Source of the DNA: Candidatus Puniceispirillum sp.
GTDB taxonomy: Bacteria; Pseudomonadota; Alphaproteobacteria; Puniceispirillales; Puniceispirillaceae
DNA length: 20,826 nucleotides
Direction of reading: 5' to 3'
NCBI GenBank assembly: GCA_018668795.1
Contig: JABJBD010000049.1
Location: 1-20,826 of the forward strand
A program made the translations under genes and the position numbers. Shown here one piece after another: positions 14,373 to 20,826 of this stretch. The notes under the pieces were generated by a model, which did not search any database, was not told the DNA's origin, and saw only the letters and a program-made list of their open reading frames with translations. Positions within the stretch are counted from its first letter, which is position 1. Each line of letters opens with the position of its first letter.

Positions 14373-15845
14373 ATGACCAGTAAATTGAAGCTTAGTTTTT
14401 CCAATGATGCCCCAAAGGGTGATTGCATAACTATATGTCTTATTTCTGAAGATAGCGTAATTATCCCAACGCTTGATAAAGATGTTGCGGCTCAAGTGAT
14501 TGCAAAGATGGCAAGCGCGCAATTCACCGGCAAAAAGGGAACAAGCCTAAGCTTGTATCTTGACGAAGGCACCTATTTACTTGTTGGTGTTGGTGAGACC
14601 GTTAAGGCTGGAATTCATGCCGAGACTGTTGGCGGTAAATTATTTACCGCACTTGCGGCAACACCGCAAAAACGTGGCTGGCTCCCCCCACATAAATTTG
14701 CCGATGAAGTGGCTGGTGACATTATCTTTGGTGTTGAGCTTGCCGCTTATCATTTCGAACAGTATTTTACCGAAACCGACAGTGTTGAAGCGTCTGTTCA
14801 GCTAGTAGTCTCAAATGAATTTATCACCGAAGATGATCGTGTTCTTGCTGACCGACAAGCACTTGCTAAGGGTGTGGCGCTTGCTCGTGATCTTATTTTT
14901 GAACCAGCCAACAAACTCTATCCTGAAGCGTTTGCAGATCGGTGCGCAAGCTTATCCTCGTTAGGTCTTGAAGTGGAGGTTCTTGACGAGGCTGATATGG
15001 AAGCGCTTGGCATGGGTGCGCTACTTGGTGTTGGTCAGGGATCGCGTCGTGAATCACGTATGGTCGTGATGAATTGGCGTGGCGGTAAAGATGAAGCCCC
15101 GCTTGCACTTGTTGGAAAAGGTGTTACCTTTGATACAGGCGGTATTTCGCTTAAGCCTGCTAAAGGCATGGAAGACATGAAATGGGATATGGGCGGTGCA
15201 GCAGCTGTAACAGGGGCTATGGCGGCTATTGCAGGCCGTAAGGTTAAACGGAATGTTGTGGGCGTTATTGGGCTGGTTGAAAATATGCCTGATGGAAACG
15301 CACAACGTCCTGGTGACGTCGTTACGGCCATGTCAGGCAAAACAATCGAAGTTATCAATACCGATGCAGAAGGTCGCTTGGTACTTGCCGATGCATTGCA
15401 CTATTCTGAAACACGTTTTGAACCAGCCATGATGGTTAATCTGGCAACTTTAACTGGGGCTATTATTGTTTCGCTAGGCAAGGAATATGGTGGCTTGTTC
15501 AGCAATAGTGATGAGCTGGCTGCGCAATTGACACAGGCTGGCATGGCAACCGAAGAAAAGCTGTGGCGCATGCCCATGGGCAAGGCCTATGACAAAATGT
15601 TGAAATCACATATTGCGGATATGAAGAATATTGGTGGCCCTTATGGTGGGTCGATCACGGCGGCTTGTTTCCTTGAACGCTTTGTTTCCAAAACCCCTTG
15701 GGCGCATTTGGATATTGCGGGTAAGGCGTGGTCAGATAAAGCATCGGCGACAGTACCAAAAGGCGGTACCGGCTTTGGTGTTAGATTGTTAAACCGTCTT
15801 GTCGATAACTGGACACCAGCTCATATCACAACCAATGACAACTAG
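14373..15845 (+). CDS. pepA: Leucyl aminopeptidase PepA (M17 family)
   Basis: PepA is a hexameric two-metal aminopeptidase that removes N-terminal residues from peptides in the cytoplasm. In E. coli it also binds DNA in Xer recombination and carAB control. The 490 residues fit the family (about 500). The N-terminal macro-like domain (1-160) is divergent, as usual. The catalytic domain shows LVGKGVTFDTGGISLK (246-261) with ligands Lys249 and Asp254 and catalytic Lys261, then MKWDMGGA (269-276) with Asp272. The signature NTDAEGRLVLADAL (329-342) carries Asp331, Glu333 and Arg335. AGAG-type ribosome binding bases (AAGAGG) lie 5 bases before the ATG. It is divergent from lptF, and holC follows 45 bases downstream. 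Confidence 0.97.
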   Translation: MTSKLKLSFSNDAPKGDCITICLISEDSVIIPTLDKDVAAQVIAKMASAQFTGKKGTSLSLYLDEGTYLLVGVGETVKAGIHAETVGGKLFTALAATPQKRGWLPPHKFADEVAGDIIFGVELAAYHFEQYFTETDSVEASVQLVVSNEFITEDDRVLADRQALAKGVALARDLIFEPANKLYPEAFADRCASLSSLGLEVEVLDEADMEALGMGALLGVGQGSRRESRMVVMNWRGGKDEAPLALVGKGVTFDTGGISLKPAKGMEDMKWDMGGAAAVTGAMAAIAGRKVKRNVVGVIGLVENMPDGNAQRPGDVVTAMSGKTIEVINTDAEGRLVLADALHYSETRFEPAMMVNLATLTGAIIVSLGKEYGGLFSNSDELAAQLTQAGMATEEKLWRMPMGKAYDKMLKSHIADMKNIGGPYGGSITAACFLERFVSKTPWAHLDIAGKAWSDKASATVPKGGTGFGVRLLNRLVDNWTPAHITTNDN

Positions 15846-15890
15846 AACCCAAGGGTGAAATAGCAAAGCTATCGGGTGGTATTACGGCTA

Positions 15891-16343
15891 ATGAGTCAAA
15901 TCGATTTTTATCATCTTACCAAAACGGAACTGAAAACGGTTTTGTTGATGTTGCTGAAAAAAACACTGGCAGCGGGAAAAAAGGCGTTAGTCTTATGCCC
16001 TCAGCCAGCGGCATCAGCACTTGATACAGATTTATGGACACGAGAACCAGATTCATGGTTTGCACACGGTCTAGATGATGCAGATGGTCAGGATGTAGCT
16101 AGAATCTGGATTTCAACTGATATGGCAGTTAATCCGATTAAGGCAGAATTTGCCTTTTTGCTGCATGGCAGTGTGCCCGCTGATATTGGTCAGTTTGAAA
16201 GGGTTTTTAACTTGTTTGATGGTCGATCTGAGGCACAGATACAGCAAGCGCGTGATCATTGGAAAAGCTGGGGTGATCTTGGCCTGGCCGAACGTGGTTA
16301 CTTTGCCGAAACCGAAGATGGAAGATGGGAAAAAAAGGCCTAA
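15891..16343 (+). CDS. holC: DNA polymerase III chi subunit
   Basis: The chi subunit links the clamp loader (through psi) to single-stranded DNA-binding protein during replication. The 150 residues begin MSQIDFYHLTKTELK, the standard chi start, followed by LLKKTLAAGKKALVLCP (21-37). LDTDLWTREPDSWFAHGLD (44-62) is the family's most recognisable segment. I use ATG 15891; an in-frame GTG at 15876 would add five residues that do not resemble the family. The ribosome binding site is weak (GGGTGG at 15875-15880, rather far from the ATG). pepA-holC adjacency is conserved across proteobacteria and supports the call. The gene is probably co-transcribed with pepA. Confidence 0.93.
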   Translation: MSQIDFYHLTKTELKTVLLMLLKKTLAAGKKALVLCPQPAASALDTDLWTREPDSWFAHGLDDADGQDVARIWISTDMAVNPIKAEFAFLLHGSVPADIGQFERVFNLFDGRSEAQIQQARDHWKSWGDLGLAERGYFAETEDGRWEKKA

Positions 16344-16447
16344 ATTTAATTGTGAAATAAATGCATGAAGTTATGACTTGTGCCAAACGGTCTGCTCTTG
16401 TATTGAAGCCCAACATTCCATTTTAGCTGATATCAGAGGATCGCAAC

Positions 16448-16870
16448 ATGGCACTCGAAAGAACTTTTTCTATTATCAAACCTGACGCAACACGCCGCAA
16501 TTTAACAGGCCAAGTCAATGCCCGCCTTGAAGCTGCAGGCCTTCGCATTGTCGCTCAAAAACGTGTCCTTCTAAGTGACCGTGAAGCCAAAGAATTCTAT
16601 TCGGTTCATGCTGAGCGCCCGTTTTACAATGATCTGGTGTCATTCATGACATCTGGTCCTGTTGTTCTTCAGGTTCTTGAAGGTGAAAATGCAATTGCCA
16701 AAAATCGTGAGACAATGGGCGCCACAAACCCAGCTGATGCAGCCGATGGCACAATTCGCAAGGATTTCGCTGAGTCAATTGAAGCCAATTCAGTGCATGG
16801 ATCTGACAGCCCAGAAAACGCGGCTATTGAAATCGCATATTTCTTTGCTGGTTCAGAAATCACTGGGTAA
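16448..16870 (+). CDS. ndk: Nucleoside diphosphate kinase
   Basis: Ndk equalises nucleoside triphosphate pools by passing phosphate from ATP to other NDPs through a phosphohistidine. The 140 residues are full length. RTFSIIKPDATRRNLTG (5-21) holds Lys11, NRETMGATNPADA (86-98) holds the nucleotide-binding Arg87, and NSVHGSDSPENAAIEIAYFF (114-133) carries the active-site His117. AGAGGA lies 7 bases before the ATG. The gap to holC is 104 bases, and no strong promoter was identified there by eye. A strong terminator follows 40 bases downstream, making ndk the last gene of the pepA-holC-ndk run. Confidence 0.98.
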   Translation: MALERTFSIIKPDATRRNLTGQVNARLEAAGLRIVAQKRVLLSDREAKEFYSVHAERPFYNDLVSFMTSGPVVLQVLEGENAIAKNRETMGATNPADAADGTIRKDFAESIEANSVHGSDSPENAAIEIAYFFAGSEITG

Positions 16871-16910
16871 ATGCGGAAGCCGCAAAGGCAAAAAAATAGA
16901 TTCGAATCAC

Positions 16911-16936
16911 AAAGGCGGGGCAAAACCCCGCCTTTT
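16911..16936 (+). terminator. Intrinsic terminator after ndk
   Basis: AAAGGCGGGG (16911-16920) and CCCCGCCTTT (16926-16935) form a perfect 10-bp stem around a 5-base loop, ending in four T. It lies 40 bases after the ndk stop, between ndk and the converging cytochrome oxidase subunit gene. The flanking A-rich and T-rich arms mean it may work in both directions. A smaller hairpin, TGCGG-AAG-CCGCA (16872-16884), lies directly after the ndk stop. Confidence 0.85.
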
Positions 16937-16973
16937 GTATGCCGATAAATTTTAACCGGACGAAGCGAGCCTA

Positions 16974-17105
16974 CTAAAGTAGGGTAGCAGCCATGGCTAT
17001 AAGCACGACAATGACCAAACCGATAACGATCTTTGATGCTGTCATAAAACCGTTATAGATCGCTAAATGCGATTTGGCCTGCTTGTCAAAATCTGAGGTA
17101 TCCAT
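16974..17105 (-). CDS. Small aa3-type cytochrome c oxidase subunit IV
   Basis: This is a 43-codon gene on the minus strand. The protein starts MDTSDFDKQAKSHLAIYNGF and continues as one hydrophobic helix (about residues 22-43), ending at two tandem TAG codons. The pattern of an acidic start, a His-x3-Tyr-x-Gly-Phe segment, a short polar stretch and a single C-terminal membrane helix fits the bacterial aa3-type cytochrome oxidase subunit IV family. That subunit is a single-helix accessory of the terminal oxidase in the inner membrane. GGGAGAG, 5 bases before the ATG, is a good ribosome binding site. It follows purN after 81 bases and has no other oxidase genes nearby. The assignment is by pattern from a very short protein, so moderately sure. 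Confidence 0.72.
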   Translation of the reverse strand: MDTSDFDKQAKSHLAIYNGFMTASKIVIGLVIVVLIAMAATLL

Positions 17106-17186
17106 CTTATCTCTCCCACTTTACGCATCACATTTAATATTATTTTCTATTTTATGGCCTATGCCATAGCAAAAATCAATCCGCCA

Positions 17187-17855
17187 TTATGGCCAAATTA
17201 ATGAAGCTTCAAGTTGCGCACGCTTTGATGGAGCAAGACGGTTCAGGGCAGATTGTCTGGCATGCCATATTACATCTGATCTGGTGATTTCAAGGTCACC
17301 ATGAGCAAGGCTGCTGAGTACAAATGGATATAAAAGATGTTCCAGCACCAAGACACGTGCGGCTAATGTTGTAGCTGTATCCGCAGATTTTATATCAAGT
17401 GCTGCTTGTAGAATCGTAGGGCCATCATCAAGTCGCTCGGAAACGATATGAACGGTAACACCATGCTGTTTTACACCGTCAGCAAGCGCGCGTTCATGTG
17501 TATGAAGCCCTTTATAGGCAGGTAAAAGTGATGGATGGATATTCAGAATTCGGGGTGCAAACCGCGTCACGAACGTGGTTCCAATAAGGGCCATATATCC
17601 GGCCATGAAAATATAATCAGGGGCAACATCGTCAAGAACAGCGCACATGGCTAGATCGTGGTCTTCGCGTGATGCAAAATCCAAGCGGTTTACAATTTTG
17701 GTTGGAATGCCTTGGGCTGCGGCACTATCAATACCGACGCATGGTGTGTTAGCGGCAACCAGACAAACGGAACTGTGCGCTTTTGCTACAATATCGTCAA
17801 CCAGCGCTTGCATATTGCTACCACGCCCAGAAATCAATATGGCGACTCGGGTCAT
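17187..17855 (-). CDS. purN: Phosphoribosylglycinamide formyltransferase PurN
   Basis: PurN transfers a formyl group from 10-formyltetrahydrofolate to glycinamide ribonucleotide, the third step of purine synthesis. The 222 residues fit the family. The phosphate loop is ISGRGSNMQAL (8-18). The catalytic pair Asn105 and His107 lies in NIHPSLLPAYKG (105-116), and the essential Asp in RLDDGPTILQA (141-151). E. coli has LDGGP at that point; the Asp-Asp-Gly form here keeps the catalytic Asp143. It starts 8 bases after purM without its own clear ribosome binding site, so it is probably coupled to purM. The purM-purN order is the same as in E. coli. Confidence 0.97.
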   Translation of the reverse strand: MTRVAILISGRGSNMQALVDDIVAKAHSSVCLVAANTPCVGIDSAAAQGIPTKIVNRLDFASREDHDLAMCAVLDDVAPDYIFMAGYMALIGTTFVTRFAPRILNIHPSLLPAYKGLHTHERALADGVKQHGVTVHIVSERLDDGPTILQAALDIKSADTATTLAARVLVLEHLLYPFVLSSLAHGDLEITRSDVIWHARQSALNRLAPSKRAQLEASLIWP

Positions 17856-17863
17856 GGATTTAA

Positions 17864-18949
17864 CTATTTGCCATGCCAGTGATGGCTATTATTCAATACC
17901 ACCGGAGTTGAGCCGTTACGTGGGCGCAAGGTGCCTATAATGGTGGCGTTTGGTTCACTGTCTGCATGTAAACTGGCCAGCATTGTTTCGGCCTTGTCCG
18001 GGCTGGTGAAAATAATCAGGCCAATCCCACAATTAAAGGTGCGCGCCATTTCATGCAATTCCATATTGCCGCCATCACGAAGCCAGCCAAAAACAGGCGG
18101 CAAGTCATAAAGGGCACAATCGATATCAAAAGTCAGTCCATCGTCATATACGCGCGGTGGATTTTCAATCAGCCCACCACCGGTAACATGCACAATGCCC
18201 GAAACGCCGCCATGGGCAAGCGCGGTTTTGGCGGCTTTTTGATAAATACGTGTGGGGGTGATCAAAACTTCGCCAAGTGACTGTGTTGGGTCGAATGGTG
18301 CAGGCGCAGATAAATCCGCACCAGTTACGTCAATAATTTTTCTTACTAGCGAAAATCCATTTGAATGGACGCCTGAGGACGGAATGGCAATCGCAATATC
18401 ACCAGCTTTGGGTTGACCAGGTGCTAGCAAGGTGCCACGTTCGGCCGCGCCAACACAGAACCCTGCTAGGTCATAACTGCCAGCGCCATAAAGCCCCGGC
18501 ATTTCAGCTGTTTCACCACCAATTAGCGCACAGTCAGATTCTATACAACCATCGGCAATGCCAGCAATGACATCAGCTGCTACATTGGTCTCTAGCTTTC
18601 CAGTTGCAAAATAGTCCAAGAAGAACAATGGCATGGCGCCTTGTGCTAGAATGTCGTTTGCGCACATGGCAACCAGGTCAATACCAAGGCCACGATGCAT
18701 ATTCACCGCTTTAGCAAGCTCTAGCTTGGTGCCGACACCATCGGTGGCCGCTACCAAAACAGGGTCTAAAAAGCCTGCAGCTTTCAGATCAAATAGGCCG
18801 CCAAACCCGCCAAGATCGGCCTCGGCACCGCTTCGCCTTGTCCGTTTTGCATGCGGGGCGATATTACGCACAAGCGCATCACCAGCATCTATATCGACGC
18901 CTGCATCTTTGTAGCTTAGCGAATTTGTGTGGTTTTCTTGGTTAGACAT
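17864..18949 (-). CDS. purM: Phosphoribosylformylglycinamidine cyclo-ligase PurM
   Basis: PurM (AIR synthetase) closes the imidazole ring, the fifth step of purine synthesis, using ATP. The 361 residues match the family (E. coli 345). Landmarks are SYKDAGVDIDAGDALV (12-27), ATDGVGTKLELA (68-79), CANDILAQGA (96-105), GGETAEMPGLY (144-154), SSGVHSNGFSLVRK (191-204) and HVTGGGLIENPPR (254-266). The gene starts 72 bases from the divergent DUF2066 gene. In that gap the minus strand has a TATACT hexamer (18986-18981) that could be its -10. No purine-type riboswitch is seen. purN follows after 8 bases, so the two enzymes are one transcription unit. Confidence 0.97.
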   Translation of the reverse strand: MSNQENHTNSLSYKDAGVDIDAGDALVRNIAPHAKRTRRSGAEADLGGFGGLFDLKAAGFLDPVLVAATDGVGTKLELAKAVNMHRGLGIDLVAMCANDILAQGAMPLFFLDYFATGKLETNVAADVIAGIADGCIESDCALIGGETAEMPGLYGAGSYDLAGFCVGAAERGTLLAPGQPKAGDIAIAIPSSGVHSNGFSLVRKIIDVTGADLSAPAPFDPTQSLGEVLITPTRIYQKAAKTALAHGGVSGIVHVTGGGLIENPPRVYDDGLTFDIDCALYDLPPVFGWLRDGGNMELHEMARTFNCGIGLIIFTSPDKAETMLASLHADSEPNATIIGTLRPRNGSTPVVLNNSHHWHGK

Positions 18950-19021
18950 GCTGGTCTCGGCGTATTTGAGTGATATAAGAAGTATAGTCTTTTATGTATC
19001 AGGATCATAGGCGTTGAACGT
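18950..19021. promoter_or_regulatory. Compact divergent promoter region purM / DUF2066
   Basis: Only 72 bases separate the two divergent starts. The short stretch AGTATAGT (18981-18988) reads TATACT on the minus strand and TATAGT on the plus strand, so near-overlapping -10 elements could serve both directions. No good -35 partner is visible for either, so this is a weak call. Overlapping promoters would compete for RNA polymerase. Confidence 0.25.
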
Positions 19022-20203
19022 ATGTCTGTAACGTTATTTTCATTTTTACGTCTTCGGGTGGACGTTTGCCGGTATCTAGTTTCTGCTTTTTGCTCCCGAT
19101 ACAGCTATATCTTGGTTCTGAGTCTGCTTTTTCCAATGGTCGCTCAGGCGTCTGACCGTTGTGTTGAACCTGTTTTTGGTGCGGCTAACATAGATATAGA
19201 CCAAACTGCCGATAATGCGAATGATGCCCGCACAAAGGGTGTGCGCCTTGCTGCAGAACAGGCGTTTGCGATCGTGCTTGATCGGCTTTTGATGGCGCCA
19301 GAACGACGCGATATCTTTTTACAAAAGCATGACCTTGATGAATTCACAGATTTTGTTCATATCATTGAAGAAAACAATCTACCCAAACGCTATATCGGTC
19401 GTTTTGATTTCTGTTTTGATGCTCAGCGCCTTCGTGCCGCCTTAAAACAAGCTAATTTGCGTTGGTCTGAGTTACAAAGCCCACCGATTCTCGTTGTGCC
19501 TGTCTGGAATGGCACAGATGGGGCAAGAGCATGGCAATTGGAAAACAAGTGGATTGGTGAATGGCATCAATTTGTTGGAAATAATACAGGTCTTGTTACT
19601 TACCGTATTCTGCAACCAACATTGTATCGTGAACGCAGGTTACGAGCCGAAGACCTGTATGCAGCCAACCAGCAAGATTTGGCTAGCGCCGCTATACTTG
19701 CCGAATCACAGCAGGTGCTTTTGGTTATCGCCAATGAGGATTATGAAGGCAGTACCCGCTTGGTGGACGTGTTGGCTGACTTGTATGATCGCGATGGCAA
19801 TTATTTGTCCGCAGTTTATAAACATGGCAAATCGGCAATTGGCAAAGTTGCTGGCAAAAATGATCTCGGTACGATTGTTAATCGACATATTGTTGATATT
19901 TCCAAATCAATGGAAGAAGGGTGGCATGCCGCCAATTTGATGGGTGATCCGGTGTCAAGTCGGCTGACTGTTGAGGTGCCAATTGAAACTTTGGCTGAAT
20001 GGGCATCACGTCTGGAAACGTTACGCGCGATTGCGGTTATTGATAAAATGGAAATTCATAAACTAGATGTGTCATCCGCGATTATATCCTTGCGTCTTGT
20101 CGGGCCTGTAACAGCCCTTGAAAATGCTCTGGCTGTTCATAATCTGCGTTTGATAATTAAGGATGATAGCCTGCCTGTACTGACCGTGACGCAGGGCAAT
20201 TAG
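19022..20203 (+). CDS. Secreted DUF2066-family protein of unknown function
   Basis: This 393-residue protein has a signal sequence: a hydrophobic core at about 28-40 (YILVLSLLFPMV) and a likely cleavage after AQA at residue 43, so it should act in the periplasm or be membrane-attached. The mature part has TKGVRLAAEQAFAIVLDRLL, a recurrent segment near the start of DUF2066 proteins, and a C-terminal half with VEVPIETLAEWASRLETLRA and a closing small beta-rich domain. The function of the family is not known to me. The n-region is long, and an in-frame GTG at 19058 would shorten it; neither start has a strong ribosome binding site. It is divergent from purM and lies 8 bases before the hda-like gene, a linkage found in other alphaproteobacteria. 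Family assignment is moderately sure. Confidence 0.75.
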   Translation: MSVTLFSFLRLRVDVCRYLVSAFCSRYSYILVLSLLFPMVAQASDRCVEPVFGAANIDIDQTADNANDARTKGVRLAAEQAFAIVLDRLLMAPERRDIFLQKHDLDEFTDFVHIIEENNLPKRYIGRFDFCFDAQRLRAALKQANLRWSELQSPPILVVPVWNGTDGARAWQLENKWIGEWHQFVGNNTGLVTYRILQPTLYRERRLRAEDLYAANQQDLASAAILAESQQVLLVIANEDYEGSTRLVDVLADLYDRDGNYLSAVYKHGKSAIGKVAGKNDLGTIVNRHIVDISKSMEEGWHAANLMGDPVSSRLTVEVPIETLAEWASRLETLRAIAVIDKMEIHKLDVSSAIISLRLVGPVTALENALAVHNLRLIIKDDSLPVLTVTQGN

Positions 20204-20211
20204 GATTTACA

Positions 20212-20826
20212 ATGAAACAAATTCCAATGGATCTGTCCTTTCGATCAGCGCAAGGACGTGACAATTTTTTTATCAGTTCAAGCAATCAGCTTGCTGCTGA
20301 CTGGATTGATCGCTGGCCTGATTGGCCGGGGCAGATACAGGGATTGAACATTGTTGGTGGTTCTGGATCAGGCAAATCGCATCTTGCGGCTGTCTGGCAG
20401 GAACAATCTGGCGCGGCGATAATATCAAACCCTGACGGTGATATGGTTCATAGTTCAGCTGAAAAAAGCGGTAAAGCACCATGTTTTATTCTTGATAATC
20501 TGACACCAGAGACTGTTGATGACGAGGCATTGTTCCATTTTTTGAACGCAATCAAGTCGGTTCAGGGTTCATTATTGATTTTGTCGCATTTGCCAGTTGC
20601 CCAAATGGCATGGACACTTGCTGATTTAATTTCGCGTTTAAAAGCTATCAATGTTGCACAGATTGAATTGCCTGATGATATGATATTATTTGTGCTTCTG
20701 GAAAAATACTTTGCCGAACGACAACTTGTCGCGCCGCATAATATGCTTCACTATATTGTTAGTCGGATGGATCGGTCTTTCAGTGCAGTAAACCAGATTG
20801 GGGCTGCATTGGACCATGAAGCACTC
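20212..20826 (+). CDS. hdaA: Hda-like regulator of DnaA, N-terminal part (cut by window edge)
   Basis: These are the first 205 codons of a short DnaA-related AAA+ protein that lacks the DnaA N-terminal domain, as in Hda/HdaA. Such proteins, bound to the sliding clamp, stimulate hydrolysis of DnaA-bound ATP and prevent re-initiation of replication. Near the N-terminus QIPMDLSF (3-10) resembles the clamp-binding motif of Hda. Walker A is GGSGSGKS (49-56) and the Walker B position is FILDNL (92-97), with Asn after Asp as in E. coli Hda. SRLKA (141-145) occupies the box VII arginine position, and SRMDRSFSAVNQI (184-196) resembles the sensor 2 region. AGGA overlaps the DUF2066 stop, 7 bases before the ATG. 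The C-terminus is outside the window. Confidence 0.88.
   Translation, partial: MKQIPMDLSFRSAQGRDNFFISSSNQLAADWIDRWPDWPGQIQGLNIVGGSGSGKSHLAAVWQEQSGAAIISNPDGDMVHSSAEKSGKAPCFILDNLTPETVDDEALFHFLNAIKSVQGSLLILSHLPVAQMAWTLADLISRLKAINVAQIELPDDMILFVLLEKYFAERQLVAPHNMLHYIVSRMDRSFSAVNQIGAALDHEAL

Noticed and set aside
14195..14383. 62-codon plus-strand open frame in the lptF-pepA gap
   Set aside because: It overlaps both lptF and the pepA start, has no ribosome binding site and shows no family resemblance.
15860..15872. ATAGC-AAA-GCTAT hairpin between pepA and holC as a terminator
   Set aside because: The 5-bp stem is weak and no T-run follows.
1..20826. Mobile elements, CRISPR arrays, RNA genes, toxin-antitoxin or defence systems
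   Set aside because: Nothing resembling transposase, integrase, regularly spaced repeats, tRNA cloverleaf, rRNA or known defence proteins was seen; nearly all of the sequence is accounted for by conserved housekeeping genes.

Overview
The window reads as ordinary core chromosome of an alphaproteobacterium. The base composition is moderate (not GC-rich by eye). The gene blocks follow alphaproteobacterial order: rpsF-rpsR-rplI-dnaB-alr, fabD-fabG-acpP-fabF-mltG-gmk, lptF-lptG-surA-pdxA-rsmA, pepA-holC-ndk, purM-purN and a DUF2066 gene followed by an hda-like gene. Together with a bacterial aa3-type cytochrome oxidase subunit IV gene, this points to an aerobic, Gram-negative, Rhodospirillales/SAR116-like marine type. 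That finer placement is inference from gene order and composition only.

Layout. 1-3303 (minus): rpsF, rpsR and rplI encode ribosomal proteins S6, S18 and L9 and end at a strong intrinsic terminator (1851-1878). Then come dnaB (replicative helicase) and the first 85 codons of alr (alanine racemase, cut by the window edge). 3304-3550 is a divergent promoter region. 3551-8800 (plus): the fatty-acid synthesis genes fabD, fabG, acpP and fabF are followed by mltG (peptidoglycan glycan-strand terminase) and gmk. 8811-14196 (minus): the outer-membrane biogenesis operon lptF-lptG-surA continues into pdxA (vitamin B6) and rsmA (16S rRNA methylation). 14373-16870 (plus): pepA, holC (DNA polymerase III chi) and ndk. 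16974-18949 (minus): purM-purN (purine synthesis) and a 43-codon cytochrome oxidase subunit IV gene. 19022-20826 (plus): a secreted DUF2066 protein and the first 205 codons of an Hda-like DnaA regulator, cut by the window edge.

The genes serve replication, translation, lipid and envelope synthesis, and nucleotide supply. Coding density is high. Many neighbours abut or overlap (fabF/mltG by 1 nt, pdxA/rsmA by 8 nt, rpsF/rpsR with no gap), suggesting translational coupling. No mobile element, CRISPR array, RNA gene, phage gene or defence locus is visible, and I found no convincing novel multi-gene system. No gene-free stretch exceeds 300 bases. The points worth a second look are small: a cluster of DnaA-box-like sequences just upstream of dnaB, the absence of lptD between lptG and surA, an easily missed cytochrome oxidase microprotein gene, a probable attenuator between acpP and fabF that also settles the fabF start at a TTG codon, and short repeats or dyads next to the start sites of fabG, acpP and pepA.
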